64,000 nt of DNA, taken from Agromyces cavernae. GTDB lineage: Bacteria; Actinomycetota; Actinomycetes; Actinomycetales; Microbacteriaceae. This document shows positions 45,631 to 55,828 of this stretch, piece by piece (within the stretch, counting starts at the first letter, position 1; every line of letters starts with the position of its first letter). Below the pieces are notes generated by a model. The model searched no databases and was not told the origin of the DNA. It saw only the letters and a program-made list of their open reading frames with translations. A program made the position numbers and the translations under genes. The stretch covers positions 372,001 through 436,000 of the forward strand of contig NZ_JAJNMP010000004.1 in the NCBI RefSeq assembly GCF_021044935.1, in the 5' to 3' direction.

Positions 45631-46418
45631 ACCGCGACACGAGTGCGGAGGCCGACGGCCCGGAGCGCCTCGCGAACGCGATCACGGACCTTCTCGTTCG
45701 AGACGGCGATGAGCGAGACCCGTTCGATCGGCAGCGCTTCGCGCACGAGCAGCTCCGCCGAGGCGAGCGGCGCCCCGTCGACGTCGCGTGCGAGGCGACG
45801 GAGCATCCGCTCGATCTCGGGCCATTCGGTCGCCGTGCGCGCGCCGGCCACGGCGGCGTCGGCGTCGCTGACCACGACCTCGCCGCGCACCTCGGTGCGC
45901 GCGCCGAGCGCGACGCCCACCGAGCTCACGAAGATCACGTAGTCGGCCGCGGGGCGCTCGACGGCCGTGGCGACGAGTCGCGGGTCGGGTGTCGTGGTGC
46001 GCACCGCATCCCAGACGTGCGCGTCGGGCGTGAGCAGGAACGGCACGTAGTCGGCGACGACCGCGTCGGTGCCGCCGACCGCGGCCGTCCGGCGGAACTC
46101 ACGTGCCGCGGGGGCGGCGATGTCGACCTCGGGCCGGGCCCCGGGCTCGGCGGCATCGGCGAGCAGCGCACCGGACCCCAGGATGCGGCCGAGGTTGTCG
46201 AGGTGGGTGACGTGGTAGATGCGCATCGCCTTGGCGTCGATCGCCGCGTCGGACGCGGCGTGCGGTGCGCCCGGAACCCGAGCCGCCGGCCGAGCGGTGC
46301 GCACGCCGGCGCGCGCCGTGCGCGGCTTCGGTGCGGCGACGGGTTTCGCCGGCTCCTTCGGCGGGAAGCAGATGGCGCACATGCCGTCTTCGAAACCGTG
46401 GATGCATTCGTCGGCCAA
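45588..46418 (-). CDS. DarT-like (DUF4433) ADP-ribosyltransferase with N-terminal Cys motif
   Basis: About 276 residues. Residues about 2-16 hold a Cys cluster (CIHGFEDGMCAIC), possibly metal-binding, then a Pro/Ala-rich linker. Residues about 65-270 match DarT: IYHVTHLDNLGRILGSGALL (NAD-site His), EFRRTAAVGGTDAVVADYVPFLLTPDAHVWDAV, and AELLVREALPIERV with the position of the catalytic Glu. DarT enzymes ADP-ribosylate thymidine in single-stranded DNA and are usually paired with a DarG macrodomain antitoxin; none is encoded next to it. Start: a TTG at 46416-46418 with GAAGGG upstream is chosen; longer starts up to 46535 are possible. The function in this branch is unproven. Confidence 0.75.
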   Translation of the reverse strand: MADECIHGFEDGMCAICFPPKEPAKPVAAPKPRTARAGVRTARPAARVPGAPHAASDAAIDAKAMRIYHVTHLDNLGRILGSGALLADAAEPGARPEVDIAAPAAREFRRTAAVGGTDAVVADYVPFLLTPDAHVWDAVRTTTPDPRLVATAVERPAADYVIFVSSVGVALGARTEVRGEVVVSDADAAVAGARTATEWPEIERMLRRLARDVDGAPLASAELLVREALPIERVSLIAVSNEKVRDRVREALRAVGLRTRVAVYPPWFLPSVDVAE

Positions 46419-46535
46419 GTGGAACCCTTCATCGTGCGACGCGCGCTCGGGATGCGCGAGCCCAGCCGACAACACTACGCGTTCGGGCCGAGCGCCCGCT
46501 GTGCCTGCGCCCGACCGAACCGCCGGCCGGCACAA

Positions 46536-47099
46536 TCAGCGGCGACCCCATGCGACCGTGTCGCCGTCGATGATCTGCTGCGACGCGCGATGCCGCTCGG
46601 TGAACGCGGCGTGCGCGTCTTCGATGAGTTCGAGGAGGGCCGCCTGCACGAGCTGGGGCTTGGGGACGTCCTTCAGCACCACCGGGCGTTCGCGACCGAT
46701 GTCGATGCGCACGTCGCCCGACCCGAACGCGCCCTGCCCCCACGTGCGCCGCACCGACACGTCGTTGGCGCGATTGTGCAGCACCTCTTCGCGCACGCGC
46801 ACGAAGATGCCGCTGCGCAGGATGAGGCGGCGAGTCGTGATGGTCGCGCGATGCGTGAGCCAGGCGAGGAACGGCAGCAGGCAGCCGAGCAGCACGAGGA
46901 ACACCGCCGCACCGACCGCCGCGAGCTGCTGCCACCCCTCGTCGAGGATGCCGACGGCATAGGTCGTCGCCCCGGTGACGAGGATGAGCAGCAGTGCGGG
47001 CAGGATCAGGACACGGGCATGACGGCGCACTCGAGCGACGACCCGTTCCGCCGGTTGCGCGGGCGGCGCGGCCGGGCCGGGCGTCGGGGCACTCGTCAT
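46536..47099 (-). CDS. PH-domain (bPH2/DUF304) membrane protein
   Basis: A 187-residue protein: Pro/Ala-rich N-terminus, two transmembrane helices (VLILPALLLILVTGATTYAVGIL; LAAVGAAVFLVLLGCLLPFLAWL) and a C-terminal bacterial PH domain (TTRRLILRSGIFVRVREEVLHNRANDVSVRRTWGQGAFGSGDVRIDIG). Its ATG lies 7 nt beyond the birA stop, so it is co-transcribed with birA. A birA/PH-domain pair beside acyl-CoA carboxylase genes is a common actinobacterial arrangement. The molecular role is unknown. Confidence 0.86.
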   Translation of the reverse strand: MTSAPTPGPAAPPAQPAERVVARVRRHARVLILPALLLILVTGATTYAVGILDEGWQQLAAVGAAVFLVLLGCLLPFLAWLTHRATITTRRLILRSGIFVRVREEVLHNRANDVSVRRTWGQGAFGSGDVRIDIGRERPVVLKDVPKPQLVQAALLELIEDAHAAFTERHRASQQIIDGDTVAWGRR

Positions 47100-47106
47100 A
47101 CGCCCA

Positions 47107-47991
47107 TTAATACCTCAGATGGGTGACGTCTCCGGCGGCGACAGCCTGCGGCTCGCCGTTCTCGCGGTCGACGACGATGAGCCGGCCGTCGCGATCGAGT
47201 CGCTCGGCTCGGCCGAGCAGCTCACGCTCGCCCGGGAGCTCCACGCGCACGTCGCTGCCGAGGGTGCCGCAGAGTGCGCTCACGCGGCGGTCGACGCCGC
47301 TCGCGGCTGCGTCGCCGCCCGCCTCGGCGAGGGCGCGGAACAGCTTTAGGAAGCCCGCGAGGTAGTCGGCGAGCACCGCATCGGCATCGGGTGCCCGGCC
47401 GGTCGCGAGCAGCAGGGAGGTCGACGTGAGCGTCGGCAGGTCGTGCTCGTCGAGGGTGAGGTTGAGGCCCGCACCGACGACGACGGCGCCGGCCGCGGCT
47501 GCGTCGGTCGCGGCTTCGTCGGTCGGCGCGGGAATCATCTCCGAGAGGATGCCGCAGATCTTGTAGCCCGAGACCAGCACGTCGTTCGGCCACTTGAGCT
47601 CGACCTCGATGCCGCCGCTCTCGTCGTCGTCGTCTTCGCGATCCGTGTCGAGCGCGGATGCCGCTTCGACCGCGCGCCGCACCGCCTCGGTCATGGCGGC
47701 ACCGGCGATGAGCGGAATCCACCCGTAGGCGTCGACCGGGAACGGCTTGCCGCCGGGCGACTCGGGGCGCAGCAGCAGCGAGATCGCGAGAGTCTTGCCC
47801 GTCGGCGCGAGCCAGCGTCGACCGAGCCGGCCGCGGCCGTGCGTCTGGTTGTCGGTGACGATGACCGAGCCGTGGGGCCAGGACGCGGCATCCGCACCGC
47901 TCGCCGCCTCGCGCAGTTCGTCGTTGGTCGACCCCGCCTCGGTCAGGAACTCGAAGCGCGGCACCGCCGCGCGCGATCGCTGCCATTCCAT
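47107..47991 (-). CDS. birA: Biotin-[acetyl-CoA-carboxylase] ligase
   Basis: A 294-residue ligase without the N-terminal DNA-binding domain of E. coli Bir[13 protein letters not shown], the biotinyl-AMP site [45 protein letters not shown] and [11 protein letters not shown] are the catalytic blocks. An acidic [11 protein letters not shown] insertion before the WPNDV motif is unusual. It would biotinylate the carrier Lys of the alpha subunit encoded at 56651. TAGGGT (47998-48003, minus) lies six nt before the ATG. It is divergent from the carboxyltransferase gene. Confidence 0.94.
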   Translation of the reverse strand: MEWQRSRAAVPRFEFLTEAGSTNDELREAASGADAASWPHGSVIVTDNQTHGRGRLGRRWLAPTGKTLAISLLLRPESPGGKPFPVDAYGWIPLIAGAAMTEAVRRAVEAASALDTDREDDDDESGGIEVELKWPNDVLVSGYKICGILSEMIPAPTDEAATDAAAAGAVVVGAGLNLTLDEHDLPTLTSTSLLLATGRAPDADAVLADYLAGFLKLFRALAEAGGDAAASGVDRRVSALCGTLGSDVRVELPGERELLGRAERLDRDGRLIVVDRENGEPQAVAAGDVTHLRY

Positions 47992-48003
47992 GGCATCACC
48001 CTA
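47992..48003 (-). promoter_or_regulatory. Leaderless-type promoter of birA
   Basis: TAGGGT (47998-48003, minus strand), six nt, then the birA ATG at 47991. No Shine-Dalgarno lies between. The following 180 bases to the next start show no gene. Confidence 0.5.
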
Positions 48004-48187
48004 CTCAGCCGCCCGAGCGTGCGCTCGATCCCTGCCCCGGCTCGATCCGTCGGAAGATGCTGTTCCCGGGCTCGGGTGGTGCACTTTTCGACGGATCGAT
48101 GGCACTCGGACCTGCACGACAGGACATCACGAATGGCGGGGGCGCATTTGTGGAATCCCTCAACGAAGCGGGCCTGATCGTCGCCGG

Positions 48188-48200
48188 TAGAGTGAACGGC
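48188..48200 (+). promoter_or_regulatory. Leaderless-type promoter of the carboxyltransferase gene
   Basis: TAGAGT (48188-48193) is followed by seven nt and the GTG at 48201. The frame is open further upstream to 48057, but that extension is not conserved-looking and lies before this promoter. Confidence 0.5.
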
Positions 48201-49799
<1,599 letters not shown>

Positions 49800-49808
49800 G
49801 GAGCCGAC

Positions 49809-50060
49809 GTGTCAGACCCGAGCGAGTCCCCAGTGCCCGGCGCCGACCAGCGCTCGGCCGACCTTCGTATCATCAGCCGCAACATCGGCGACGAGGAGGC
49901 CGCCGCCGTCACTGCGGTGATCCTGGCGTCCGTCGACGAGGATGCGGCCGTCGCAGCATCCGCCGACGACCCCGTTCGCGACCCGTGGGTGCGCAGCAGC
50001 GGCGCGATGCGCCGGCCGATCGAGGTCGGACCCGGCCGATGGGTGCGCTCGGGCCTCTGA
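49809..50060 (+). CDS. Acyl-CoA carboxylase epsilon-like small subunit
   Basis: An 83-residue protein beginning at the GTG 49809 with AAGGAG 7 nt upstream, nine nt after the beta-subunit stop. LRIISRNIGDEEAAAVTAVILASVDE resembles the helical core of actinobacterial AccE/PccE subunits, and the C-terminus is basic with Trp (RDPWVRSSGAMRRPIEVGPGRWVRSGL). Such subunits stabilise the alpha-beta carboxylase. Position and size support the call more than sequence, which is poorly conserved in this family. Confidence 0.8.
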   Translation: MSDPSESPVPGADQRSADLRIISRNIGDEEAAAVTAVILASVDEDAAVAASADDPVRDPWVRSSGAMRRPIEVGPGRWVRSGL

Positions 50061-50111
50061 ACCCGCTGGCCGGGTCGGTCGTCCAACTCGTTTCCGGTAC
50101 GATTTCGCTTC

Positions 50112-51242
50112 GTGTCCGCGAGCCCCCTGAGTACCCGCATGCCGCGCGTCGACTCGCTCACCGGTCTGCGGTGGTGGGCGGCGTTCGCGGTGTTCGCGTT
50201 CCACATGGCGAACCTCGCACCGCTGCCGATCGCGCGTGCGCTCGGCTTCGGCAACTACGGCGTCGCCTTCTTCTTCGTGCTGTCGGGCTTCGTGCTCACC
50301 TGGTCGGCCTCAGACCGGGTCTCGCCCGGGACGTTCTACGTGCGGCGATTCGCACGCATCTATCCCGCCTACCTCGTGGCGCTCATCGTCGCCATCCCCA
50401 TCTTCACCAGCCTCACGCCCGATCCCGCACAGGCATGGGTGAAGCCGGTGGATGTCGGAGTCCTCGCCCTCTCGTTCGTGCTGCTGCAGGGCTGGTGGCG
50501 CGACCCGGCGGTGCTCTTCAGCGGGAACCCGGTCGCGTGGACGCTCTCCTGCGAGGCGTTCTTCTACGCGTTGCATCCCGCCATCGGCCGCGCGTTCTCA
50601 CGCGTCCGGGCCAAGGGCGCCCTCATCGGCGCGGGCGCGATGGTCGCCGTGCTGCTCGCGTCCCGGGTCGTCATCGTCATCGCGCCCGCTTCGTGGTTCG
50701 CGCAGCTGCCGTGGCCGATCCTGCGCCTGCCCGAGTTCGTGCTCGGCATGGCGCTCGCCTGGGCCATGCGGTGCGGCTGGCGCCCGAAGGTCCGCCCGCT
50801 CGTCCTCCTGGTCATGCTCGGGGCGGCCTTCGCCGCATGGTACGCCTCGAGGCCGATCACGGCGCTGTGGCCCTCCACGGCACCGCTCTGGCCGTTCGTC
50901 ACCGAGTTCGTCGTGATCCTGTTCGCGCTGCTGATCGCGAGCGTCGCGGCGGGCGACCTCGCGGGGCGGTGGTCGTTCACCCGGAATCGGTGGTCGATCC
51001 GCCTCGGTGAGATCTCGTACTCGTTCTACCTGGTGCACTCGCTGCTCATCTACGCGGTGCTGGCACTGGTGGGTCCCCGACCCGTCGGCTGGAGTAACCT
51101 CGCGTGGTACGGAGCGATGCTCGTCATCGGCATCCTCGCTGCCGCTGCACTGCACTACGGCGTCGAGAAGCCGCTCGAACGGGTCATCCGCCGCGCCTGG
51201 GATCGCCGGCGCGAGCGGCGTGCCGTCGAGCTCGCCGCCTGA
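50112..51242 (+). CDS. Acyltransferase 3 family membrane protein (OafA/YrhL-like)
   Basis: A 376-residue polytopic protein of about ten helices. RVDSLTGLRWWAAFAVFAFHMANLAP carries the family's conserved R/H pair, and FFFVLSGFVLTWS, FYVRRFARIYPAYLVALI, WTLSCEAFFYALHPAI and EISYSFYLVHSLLIYAVL are hallmark motifs. It should O-acylate a surface glycan. The GTG at 50112 has TACGAT (50098-50103) eight nt upstream. It is unrelated to the carboxylase pathway, so its position here looks like an insertion between epsilon and maf. Confidence 0.9.
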   Translation: MSASPLSTRMPRVDSLTGLRWWAAFAVFAFHMANLAPLPIARALGFGNYGVAFFFVLSGFVLTWSASDRVSPGTFYVRRFARIYPAYLVALIVAIPIFTSLTPDPAQAWVKPVDVGVLALSFVLLQGWWRDPAVLFSGNPVAWTLSCEAFFYALHPAIGRAFSRVRAKGALIGAGAMVAVLLASRVVIVIAPASWFAQLPWPILRLPEFVLGMALAWAMRCGWRPKVRPLVLLVMLGAAFAAWYASRPITALWPSTAPLWPFVTEFVVILFALLIASVAAGDLAGRWSFTRNRWSIRLGEISYSFYLVHSLLIYAVLALVGPRPVGWSNLAWYGAMLVIGILAAAALHYGVEKPLERVIRRAWDRRRERRAVELAA

Positions 51243-51330
51243 GGACACGGTGTCCCCCGAAATGCTGACTAGGCGCGCGCGCACGGCTCGCGCATGATGG
51301 TCATGCAGGCTCCTTCGTGAGTCGCCACCG

Positions 51331-51433
51331 CCACCGGTCGGGTACCGGTGGCCGTTGGGGGCGAGCCAAGGCGATATTCGGGTTATCGCCGTGGCTCGGG
51401 CTTGATGGGGGACCGATCGGGGATCGGTCCCCC
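51331..51433. terminator. Three hairpins in a row between convergent genes
   Basis: Stem 1: 8 bp (51331-51338 with 51344-51351). Stem 2: 15 bp with one mismatch (51362-51376 with 51384-51398). Stem 3: perfect 12 bp with a 3-nt loop (51407-51418 with 51422-51433), ending four bases from the stop of the convergent gene. Stem 3 with its flanking pyrimidines is a good terminator; three successive stems are more than termination needs. Confidence 0.7.
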
Positions 51434-51437
51434 TCTC

Positions 51438-52484
51438 TCATTCCCCCGGGTTCGCCGACGTCGCCTCGAGGTCGCCGGGCTGATGCAGGCGCGGGATCTC
51501 GAGCCAGAGCTCGACCTCGGCCTCGTCGGTTTCGGCGGCGTCGCCGGGCGGGTCGACGAGCCCGACCACGGTGACCGCCGCGGCAGAGGTCACGGCCGCG
51601 GTACGCGCAATGATGCGGTCGGCGTTCGATGCCGCGATGGCCTCCGCGAGGTGCGAGAGCACGCGGTCGCGCGCGGCCTCGTCGAGGTCGTCGATGCCGC
51701 CCTCGTCGAGCAACGTGACGACGATGCCGCGCTCGCGCGCACGACGCACCTCGGCGCGGACGACATCGGTGAGCAGCATCCGACCCCTGATCTCGTCGCG
51801 GATCGCGGCTTCGAGCGTGCGGCACTCATCGCGCTGCGTGTCGGTCAATTGTCCGTCGCGGTCGGCGATGCGGCGCAGCATCGGCGCGGCGAGTCGTTCG
51901 GTCTGGTTCAGCCGCATCCGGCCCTCGAACAGGTGCGCGTCCTGGGCCGCCTGCCAGGCGGCGGCCTCGCGCTCGGCCTGCGCGTAGCGTCGGGTCTCCC
52001 GGCCAGCGCTCGTCAGCGCGCTCGTGAGCGTGTGGGCGATCGCGACCCAGACGATGCTGCCGATCACGCCGAGCGCCGCGAGCGCGAGCGGCCCCGCCCA
52101 CACGACGGTCTGCACGGTCAGCGCGATCACCCCCACCCACGCGACGAGGAGCTGCCGACGCGCCGCGGCGATCGTCATGAGCGTGCCCACGGCGGCGACG
52201 TACCAGGTGGCGTACCCGTTGTCGACGTCGGGATCGAGCTGGCTCGTGACGAGCAGCGGGAGCACGATGGCGACGGCGAGGTCGAACGCGGCGAGCCAGT
52301 CGGGCATGCGCATGCGCTTGCCCGGCCAGAGGCTCAGCACCGTGGCGAGCGTGTAGACGGCGAGCGCGGCGATCGTCGGCAGCGGCGAAGCGGGGATGTC
52401 GAGCGAGTAGATGCCGAGGACGACGTGGTAGCCCGAGAAGAGCGCACCCAGCAGGAGCAGCAGCCAGCGCGGGATCGTGATCAT
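51438..52484 (-). CDS. Membrane protein resembling a degenerate histidine kinase
   Basis: A 348-residue protein with about six transmembrane helices (residues 1-150), a helical linker (REAAAWQAAQDAHLFEGRMRLNQTERLAAPMLRRIADRDGQL) and a C-terminal half (about 215-330) that follows the layout of the kinase ATPase domain of its neighbour but lacks the N, G1 and G2 box residues (no NSLxH, no DDGVGF). It is coupled by ATGA to the histidine kinase gene and is the third gene of the unit after response regulator and kinase. It may be a pseudo-kinase regulating the real one. The catalytic loss is seen directly; the role is inferred. Confidence 0.75.
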   Translation of the reverse strand: MITIPRWLLLLLGALFSGYHVVLGIYSLDIPASPLPTIAALAVYTLATVLSLWPGKRMRMPDWLAAFDLAVAIVLPLLVTSQLDPDVDNGYATWYVAAVGTLMTIAAARRQLLVAWVGVIALTVQTVVWAGPLALAALGVIGSIVWVAIAHTLTSALTSAGRETRRYAQAEREAAAWQAAQDAHLFEGRMRLNQTERLAAPMLRRIADRDGQLTDTQRDECRTLEAAIRDEIRGRMLLTDVVRAEVRRARERGIVVTLLDEGGIDDLDEAARDRVLSHLAEAIAASNADRIIARTAAVTSAAAVTVVGLVDPPGDAAETDEAEVELWLEIPRLHQPGDLEATSANPGE

Positions 52485-53734
52485 GCGCCCGGCTCCGCGC
52501 TGTCGGCGGCACCGGTCGCCACGGCCGGCCAGACCACCGTCACCGTCGTCCCACGCCCGGGCTGCGACTCGATGCGGGCGCTGCCGCCCGCGTTGGCCAT
52601 GCGCTCCTCGATCGAGACCCGAAGTCCGAGCCGCTCGGCGGGCACCGCCGGGCGATCGAACCCGACGCCGTCGTCGGAGACCTCGATGACGCACCCTCCG
52701 GCCCGCACGCCTCGGACCCGGAGCTCTCGACGAGCACGCCGCCCCGGTTCGTCGGCGTGCTGCAGGCTGTTGACCATGGCCTGCACCGAAGCCGTGTAGA
52801 GCGCGTCGACGACGTCGACCGGCAACTCGACGCCGCCGGCGTTCACGACGCGCACGATGAACGGGGTGTTGAAGGTCGTGAGCGCGGCGCGGAGGCGGCG
52901 CACGAGCACCGGCAGGCCGACGCGGTCGAGCGCGCTCGCGCCCGTGGCCCCGGCCTCGTCGAGCCGCAGCAGTGCGTCACGCGCCATGCGCGCGGCGAGC
53001 GCCTGCTGGTCGGGCGTGCTCGCCGCGGCCGCCGAGAGCAGTGTCGTGAGCACGCTGTCGTGCACGAGCGCGTCGACCTTGACGCGCTCGATCTCGGTCG
53101 CGTGCTGACGGGCTGCCACGTCGTACCGCTCGAGCGCGGCCTCCTGCGCCGTGTCGACCTCTTCGGCGGCCTGACGCAGCATGATGACGATCGCGAGGAC
53201 CACGACGCCGAGCACCACGGCGTAGAGCGCGTCGAGCACGGCGAGCAGCGGATCGGCCTCCCCACCGGCCGGCGTGAGCCGGATCACGCCGTAGACCGCC
53301 GGCACGACGAGGGTGTAGGCACCCGCCCAGAGCGGTGGAAGCGCCAAGGCGGCGGCGGTCGTCGCGACGGTGCAGAGGTAGTACAGCCACGGCGCCGAAT
53401 CGTCGAGGGCTGCCGGGTCGACGACGAGGAACGGCCACGTGACGAGCGATGCGGCGTAGAGGGCGGCGAAGCCCAGGCAGGCCAGACGCACGGCGATCTT
53501 CGTGACGGTCGCGGCCGCGAGCGCCACGATCGCCCCGTAGAGCACCGCCATCAGCGCGGCACCCGAGCCGGTGACGAGCGCGTCGGCCTCCTGCAGCGCG
53601 AGCGGCACCGTCTGCGCCCCGAACACGAGCCCGAAGAGCCCCAGCGCCCGAGCGAAGATCGTCTCGACCTGGCCGCGGGTCACGGTGGCTCGACGCCGCA
53701 CGATGCGCGGCACGAGCCATTCAGCGGCGGGCAT
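52481..53734 (-). CDS. Sensor histidine kinase (HisKA_3-type)
   Basis: A 417-residue membrane kinase. About six helices fill residues 25-187, then a coiled coil, the phospho-acceptor region VDALVHDSVLTTLLSAAA (His225), and an ATPase domain with N box VNSLQHADE (N322), G1 box VSDDGVGFD (353-) and G2 SQPGRGTTVTVVW. It should phosphorylate the LuxR-type regulator encoded directly upstream. The ATG at 53732-53734 overlaps the regulator gene by 14 nt; a GTG two codons earlier is possible. Its short extracellular loops suggest sensing within the membrane, as in wall-stress kinases, but no ligand can be named. Confidence 0.86.
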   Translation of the reverse strand: MPAAEWLVPRIVRRRATVTRGQVETIFARALGLFGLVFGAQTVPLALQEADALVTGSGAALMAVLYGAIVALAAATVTKIAVRLACLGFAALYAASLVTWPFLVVDPAALDDSAPWLYYLCTVATTAAALALPPLWAGAYTLVVPAVYGVIRLTPAGGEADPLLAVLDALYAVVLGVVVLAIVIMLRQAAEEVDTAQEAALERYDVAARQHATEIERVKVDALVHDSVLTTLLSAAAASTPDQQALAARMARDALLRLDEAGATGASALDRVGLPVLVRRLRAALTTFNTPFIVRVVNAGGVELPVDVVDALYTASVQAMVNSLQHADEPGRRARRELRVRGVRAGGCVIEVSDDGVGFDRPAVPAERLGLRVSIEERMANAGGSARIESQPGRGTTVTVVWPAVATGAADSAEPGA

Positions 53735-54416
53735 CTCCACCGTCGGCGTCGAGGCCCGGGAGGATCCCGTCTTCGACGGCCCGACGCAGCAGGTCGACCT
53801 TCGTCGGCGCTGGCCGCCCGACCTCGACGTACTTGGCCCGGATGCGGTCGAGGTACTCGCGGGCGGTGGAATGCGCGATGCCGAGCTGCGCCGCCACGAG
53901 CTTGAGCGGCAGGCCCGATGCGTAGAGGTGCAGCACATCGCGTTCACGGCGCCCGAGCTGGGCGCGCGCGAAATCGCTGTCGGCCTCGATCGCGCTCGCC
54001 CACTCGACGTTGTTGAGCACGCCGCCGCCGGCCACCGTCGCGATCGCGCGGATCACGTCGGACATCGGCGACGCCTTCGGGATGACCCCGGCCGCGCCCG
54101 CCGCGAGCGACTCGCGCACCGCGGCCACGCGATCGGCGATGCTGTGCACGAGGACGGCGCTGCCCGTGGCGAGCACCGACCGGACGTTCTCGGTCACCGA
54201 GGTGCCGTCGCCGAGCGACAGGTCGAGCACGACGACATCACATCGGCGGCCGTCGAGCGCGCCGAGCAGGCGTGCCACGTCGGGGGTGTCGGCCACGACG
54301 CGATACCCCGCCGCCTCGCACGCCGCGCGGAGGCCGAGTCGAACGGCCTCGTGGTCGTCGACGATCGCCACCGTCGCCGCGGTGCCTGCGCCCGTGCGGC
54401 CGTTCGCGTCTGCCAC
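53721..54416 (-). CDS. LuxR/NarL-family response regulator
   Basis: A 231-residue regulator. Receiver domain (about 14-130): VAIVDDHEAVRLGL with the acidic pair, phospho-acceptor Asp65 in VVVLDLSLGDG, and conserved Lys in GVIPKASPMSD. C-terminal LuxR helix-turn-helix (about 158-215): LGRRERDVLHLYASGLPLKLVAAQLGIAHSTAREYLDRIRAKY. The GTG at 54414-54416 follows a GGGGGACC ribosome site. It begins the regulator-kinase-pseudokinase unit. Targets are unknown; the neighbouring acyltransferase or wall genes are possibilities only. Confidence 0.9.
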   Translation of the reverse strand: MADANGRTGAGTAATVAIVDDHEAVRLGLRAACEAAGYRVVADTPDVARLLGALDGRRCDVVVLDLSLGDGTSVTENVRSVLATGSAVLVHSIADRVAAVRESLAAGAAGVIPKASPMSDVIRAIATVAGGGVLNNVEWASAIEADSDFARAQLGRRERDVLHLYASGLPLKLVAAQLGIAHSTAREYLDRIRAKYVEVGRPAPTKVDLLRRAVEDGILPGLDADGGDARR

Positions 54417-54438
54417 GCGGTCCCCCTTCACGTTCGTC

Positions 54439-55782
54439 TCACACGATAGCGCGCAGGCGCGCGACGGCCTCGACATGATGCGTGTTCGGGAACAGGTCGA
54501 ACGCCCGCAGCGCCTCGAGTTCGTAGCCGTGCGCCCGCAGCATGCCGACGTCGCGCGCGAGCGCGACCGGATCGCAGGCGACGTAGACGAGCTGGCGCGG
54601 TCGCAGTTCGGCGAGCCGGTCGACGACCGCGCGGCCGGCGCCCGAGCGCGGCGGGTCGAGCACGACGGTCGCGTCGCCGAGTCGGGTGAGTTCGGCGCGC
54701 CCGGCGGATGCCGCGAGCTCGTCGAGGTACCGATCGACGCGTGCCGTGACGGCTCGGGCGCCGACCCAGTCGGCGAGGTTCGCTCCGGCGTGCTCGGTGG
54801 CGCGGGAGTCGGACTCGACCGAGGTGATGCGCACGGCGTCGCCGAATCGGTCGCCGACCGCGGCGGCGAGCAGTCCGACGCCTCCGTAGAGGTCGTGGTT
54901 CGCCGCTCGCGGGTCGAAGCCCTCCCCGTCGATCAGCTCCTGCACGGCGGTCGTCAGGGTGGCTGCGGCACCGGGATGCACCTGCCAGAAGCCATCGCGG
55001 TCGAGCGTGAAGTCGCGATCGCCGACCCGCTCGACGATCGTCGGGCGCGGGCCACGGGGCATCCGTTCGTCGTCGACGACCACGAGGGCCGCATCGCCGA
55101 CGCTCGGCGCGACCAGGTCGATCGCGCGGGCTCCCGCGAACCGCTGGTCGAGCGGCGCGAGTTCGGCGAGCGCGGGCACCGCGAGCGGAACGGATGCGAC
55201 GGGGACGACCGTGTGGCTGCGGGCCGCATACGGCCCGACCGAGCCGTCGCCCGCGACGTGCAGGCGCACGCGGGTGCGCCAGCCGGTGCCTGCCACGAGG
55301 TCGACGTCGGGCGCGAGCTCCACGGGTACCGGCTCGACGACGACGTCGCGCTCGACGCCGCCGAACCGGGCGAGTGCGTCGACGAGCACCTCCGCCTTCA
55401 GCGCACGCTGTCTGCCGGTCGCGATGTGGCCGAACTCGGCGCCTCCGGCCCGACGCTCGGGAGCGCGCTCGACCGACGCCTCGGCCCAGATGTGCGGGCG
55501 GCGGTCGGGCGATGCCTCGAGCACCTCGACGGTCTCGGCCCGCCAGAACCGGTCCTTCGACCGGTCGACGACGCGCGCGACGACGCGTTCGCCGGGGATC
55601 GCGTCGGCGACGAACACGACCCGGCCTTCGTGGTGGGCGACGAACACGCCGCCGTGGGCGACGCGCTCGACCTCGAGCGTCACGATCGGCCCGTCCGTGC
55701 TGGGCGGCTTCGGTGCGGGTCGCGGCGTGCCGCCGCGGGTGCCGGTGCGACTGCCGCGACGGGGACGACGGGTCTGTGCCAT
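54439..55782 (-). CDS. Class I RNA (uracil-5-)-methyltransferase, TrmA/RlmCD family
   Basis: A 447-residue SAM enzyme. A basic Arg/Gly/Pro N-terminal tail, then a TRAM-like RNA-binding domain (IVTLEVERVAHGGVFVAHHEGRVVFVADAIPGERV), and the catalytic domain with FWQVHPGAAATLT, DLYGGVGLLAAAVGDRF, VLDPPRSGAG and the C-terminal VYVACDPVALARDVGML (catalytic Cys in ACDP). It should methylate C5 of a uridine in rRNA or tRNA. The family's usual Fe-S Cys cluster in the TRAM region is not seen. The ATG is at 55780-55782. Confidence 0.88.
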   Translation of the reverse strand: MAQTRRPRRGSRTGTRGGTPRPAPKPPSTDGPIVTLEVERVAHGGVFVAHHEGRVVFVADAIPGERVVARVVDRSKDRFWRAETVEVLEASPDRRPHIWAEASVERAPERRAGGAEFGHIATGRQRALKAEVLVDALARFGGVERDVVVEPVPVELAPDVDLVAGTGWRTRVRLHVAGDGSVGPYAARSHTVVPVASVPLAVPALAELAPLDQRFAGARAIDLVAPSVGDAALVVVDDERMPRGPRPTIVERVGDRDFTLDRDGFWQVHPGAAATLTTAVQELIDGEGFDPRAANHDLYGGVGLLAAAVGDRFGDAVRITSVESDSRATEHAGANLADWVGARAVTARVDRYLDELAASAGRAELTRLGDATVVLDPPRSGAGRAVVDRLAELRPRQLVYVACDPVALARDVGMLRAHGYELEALRAFDLFPNTHHVEAVARLRAIV

Positions 55783-55828
55783 GGTTCGAGCATTCCACAG
55801 CGCGGCCCGACCGGGGCAGGATGGGGGC

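Noticed and set aside
48057..48200. N-terminal extension of the carboxyltransferase from 48057
   Set aside because: The frame is open, but a TAGAGT box seven nt before the GTG at 48201 and the normal family N-terminus argue for the later start.
51317..51574. A small protein gene in the convergent gap
   Set aside because: The frame is made of the hairpin sequences and part of the opposite gene; no ribosome site or plausible composition.
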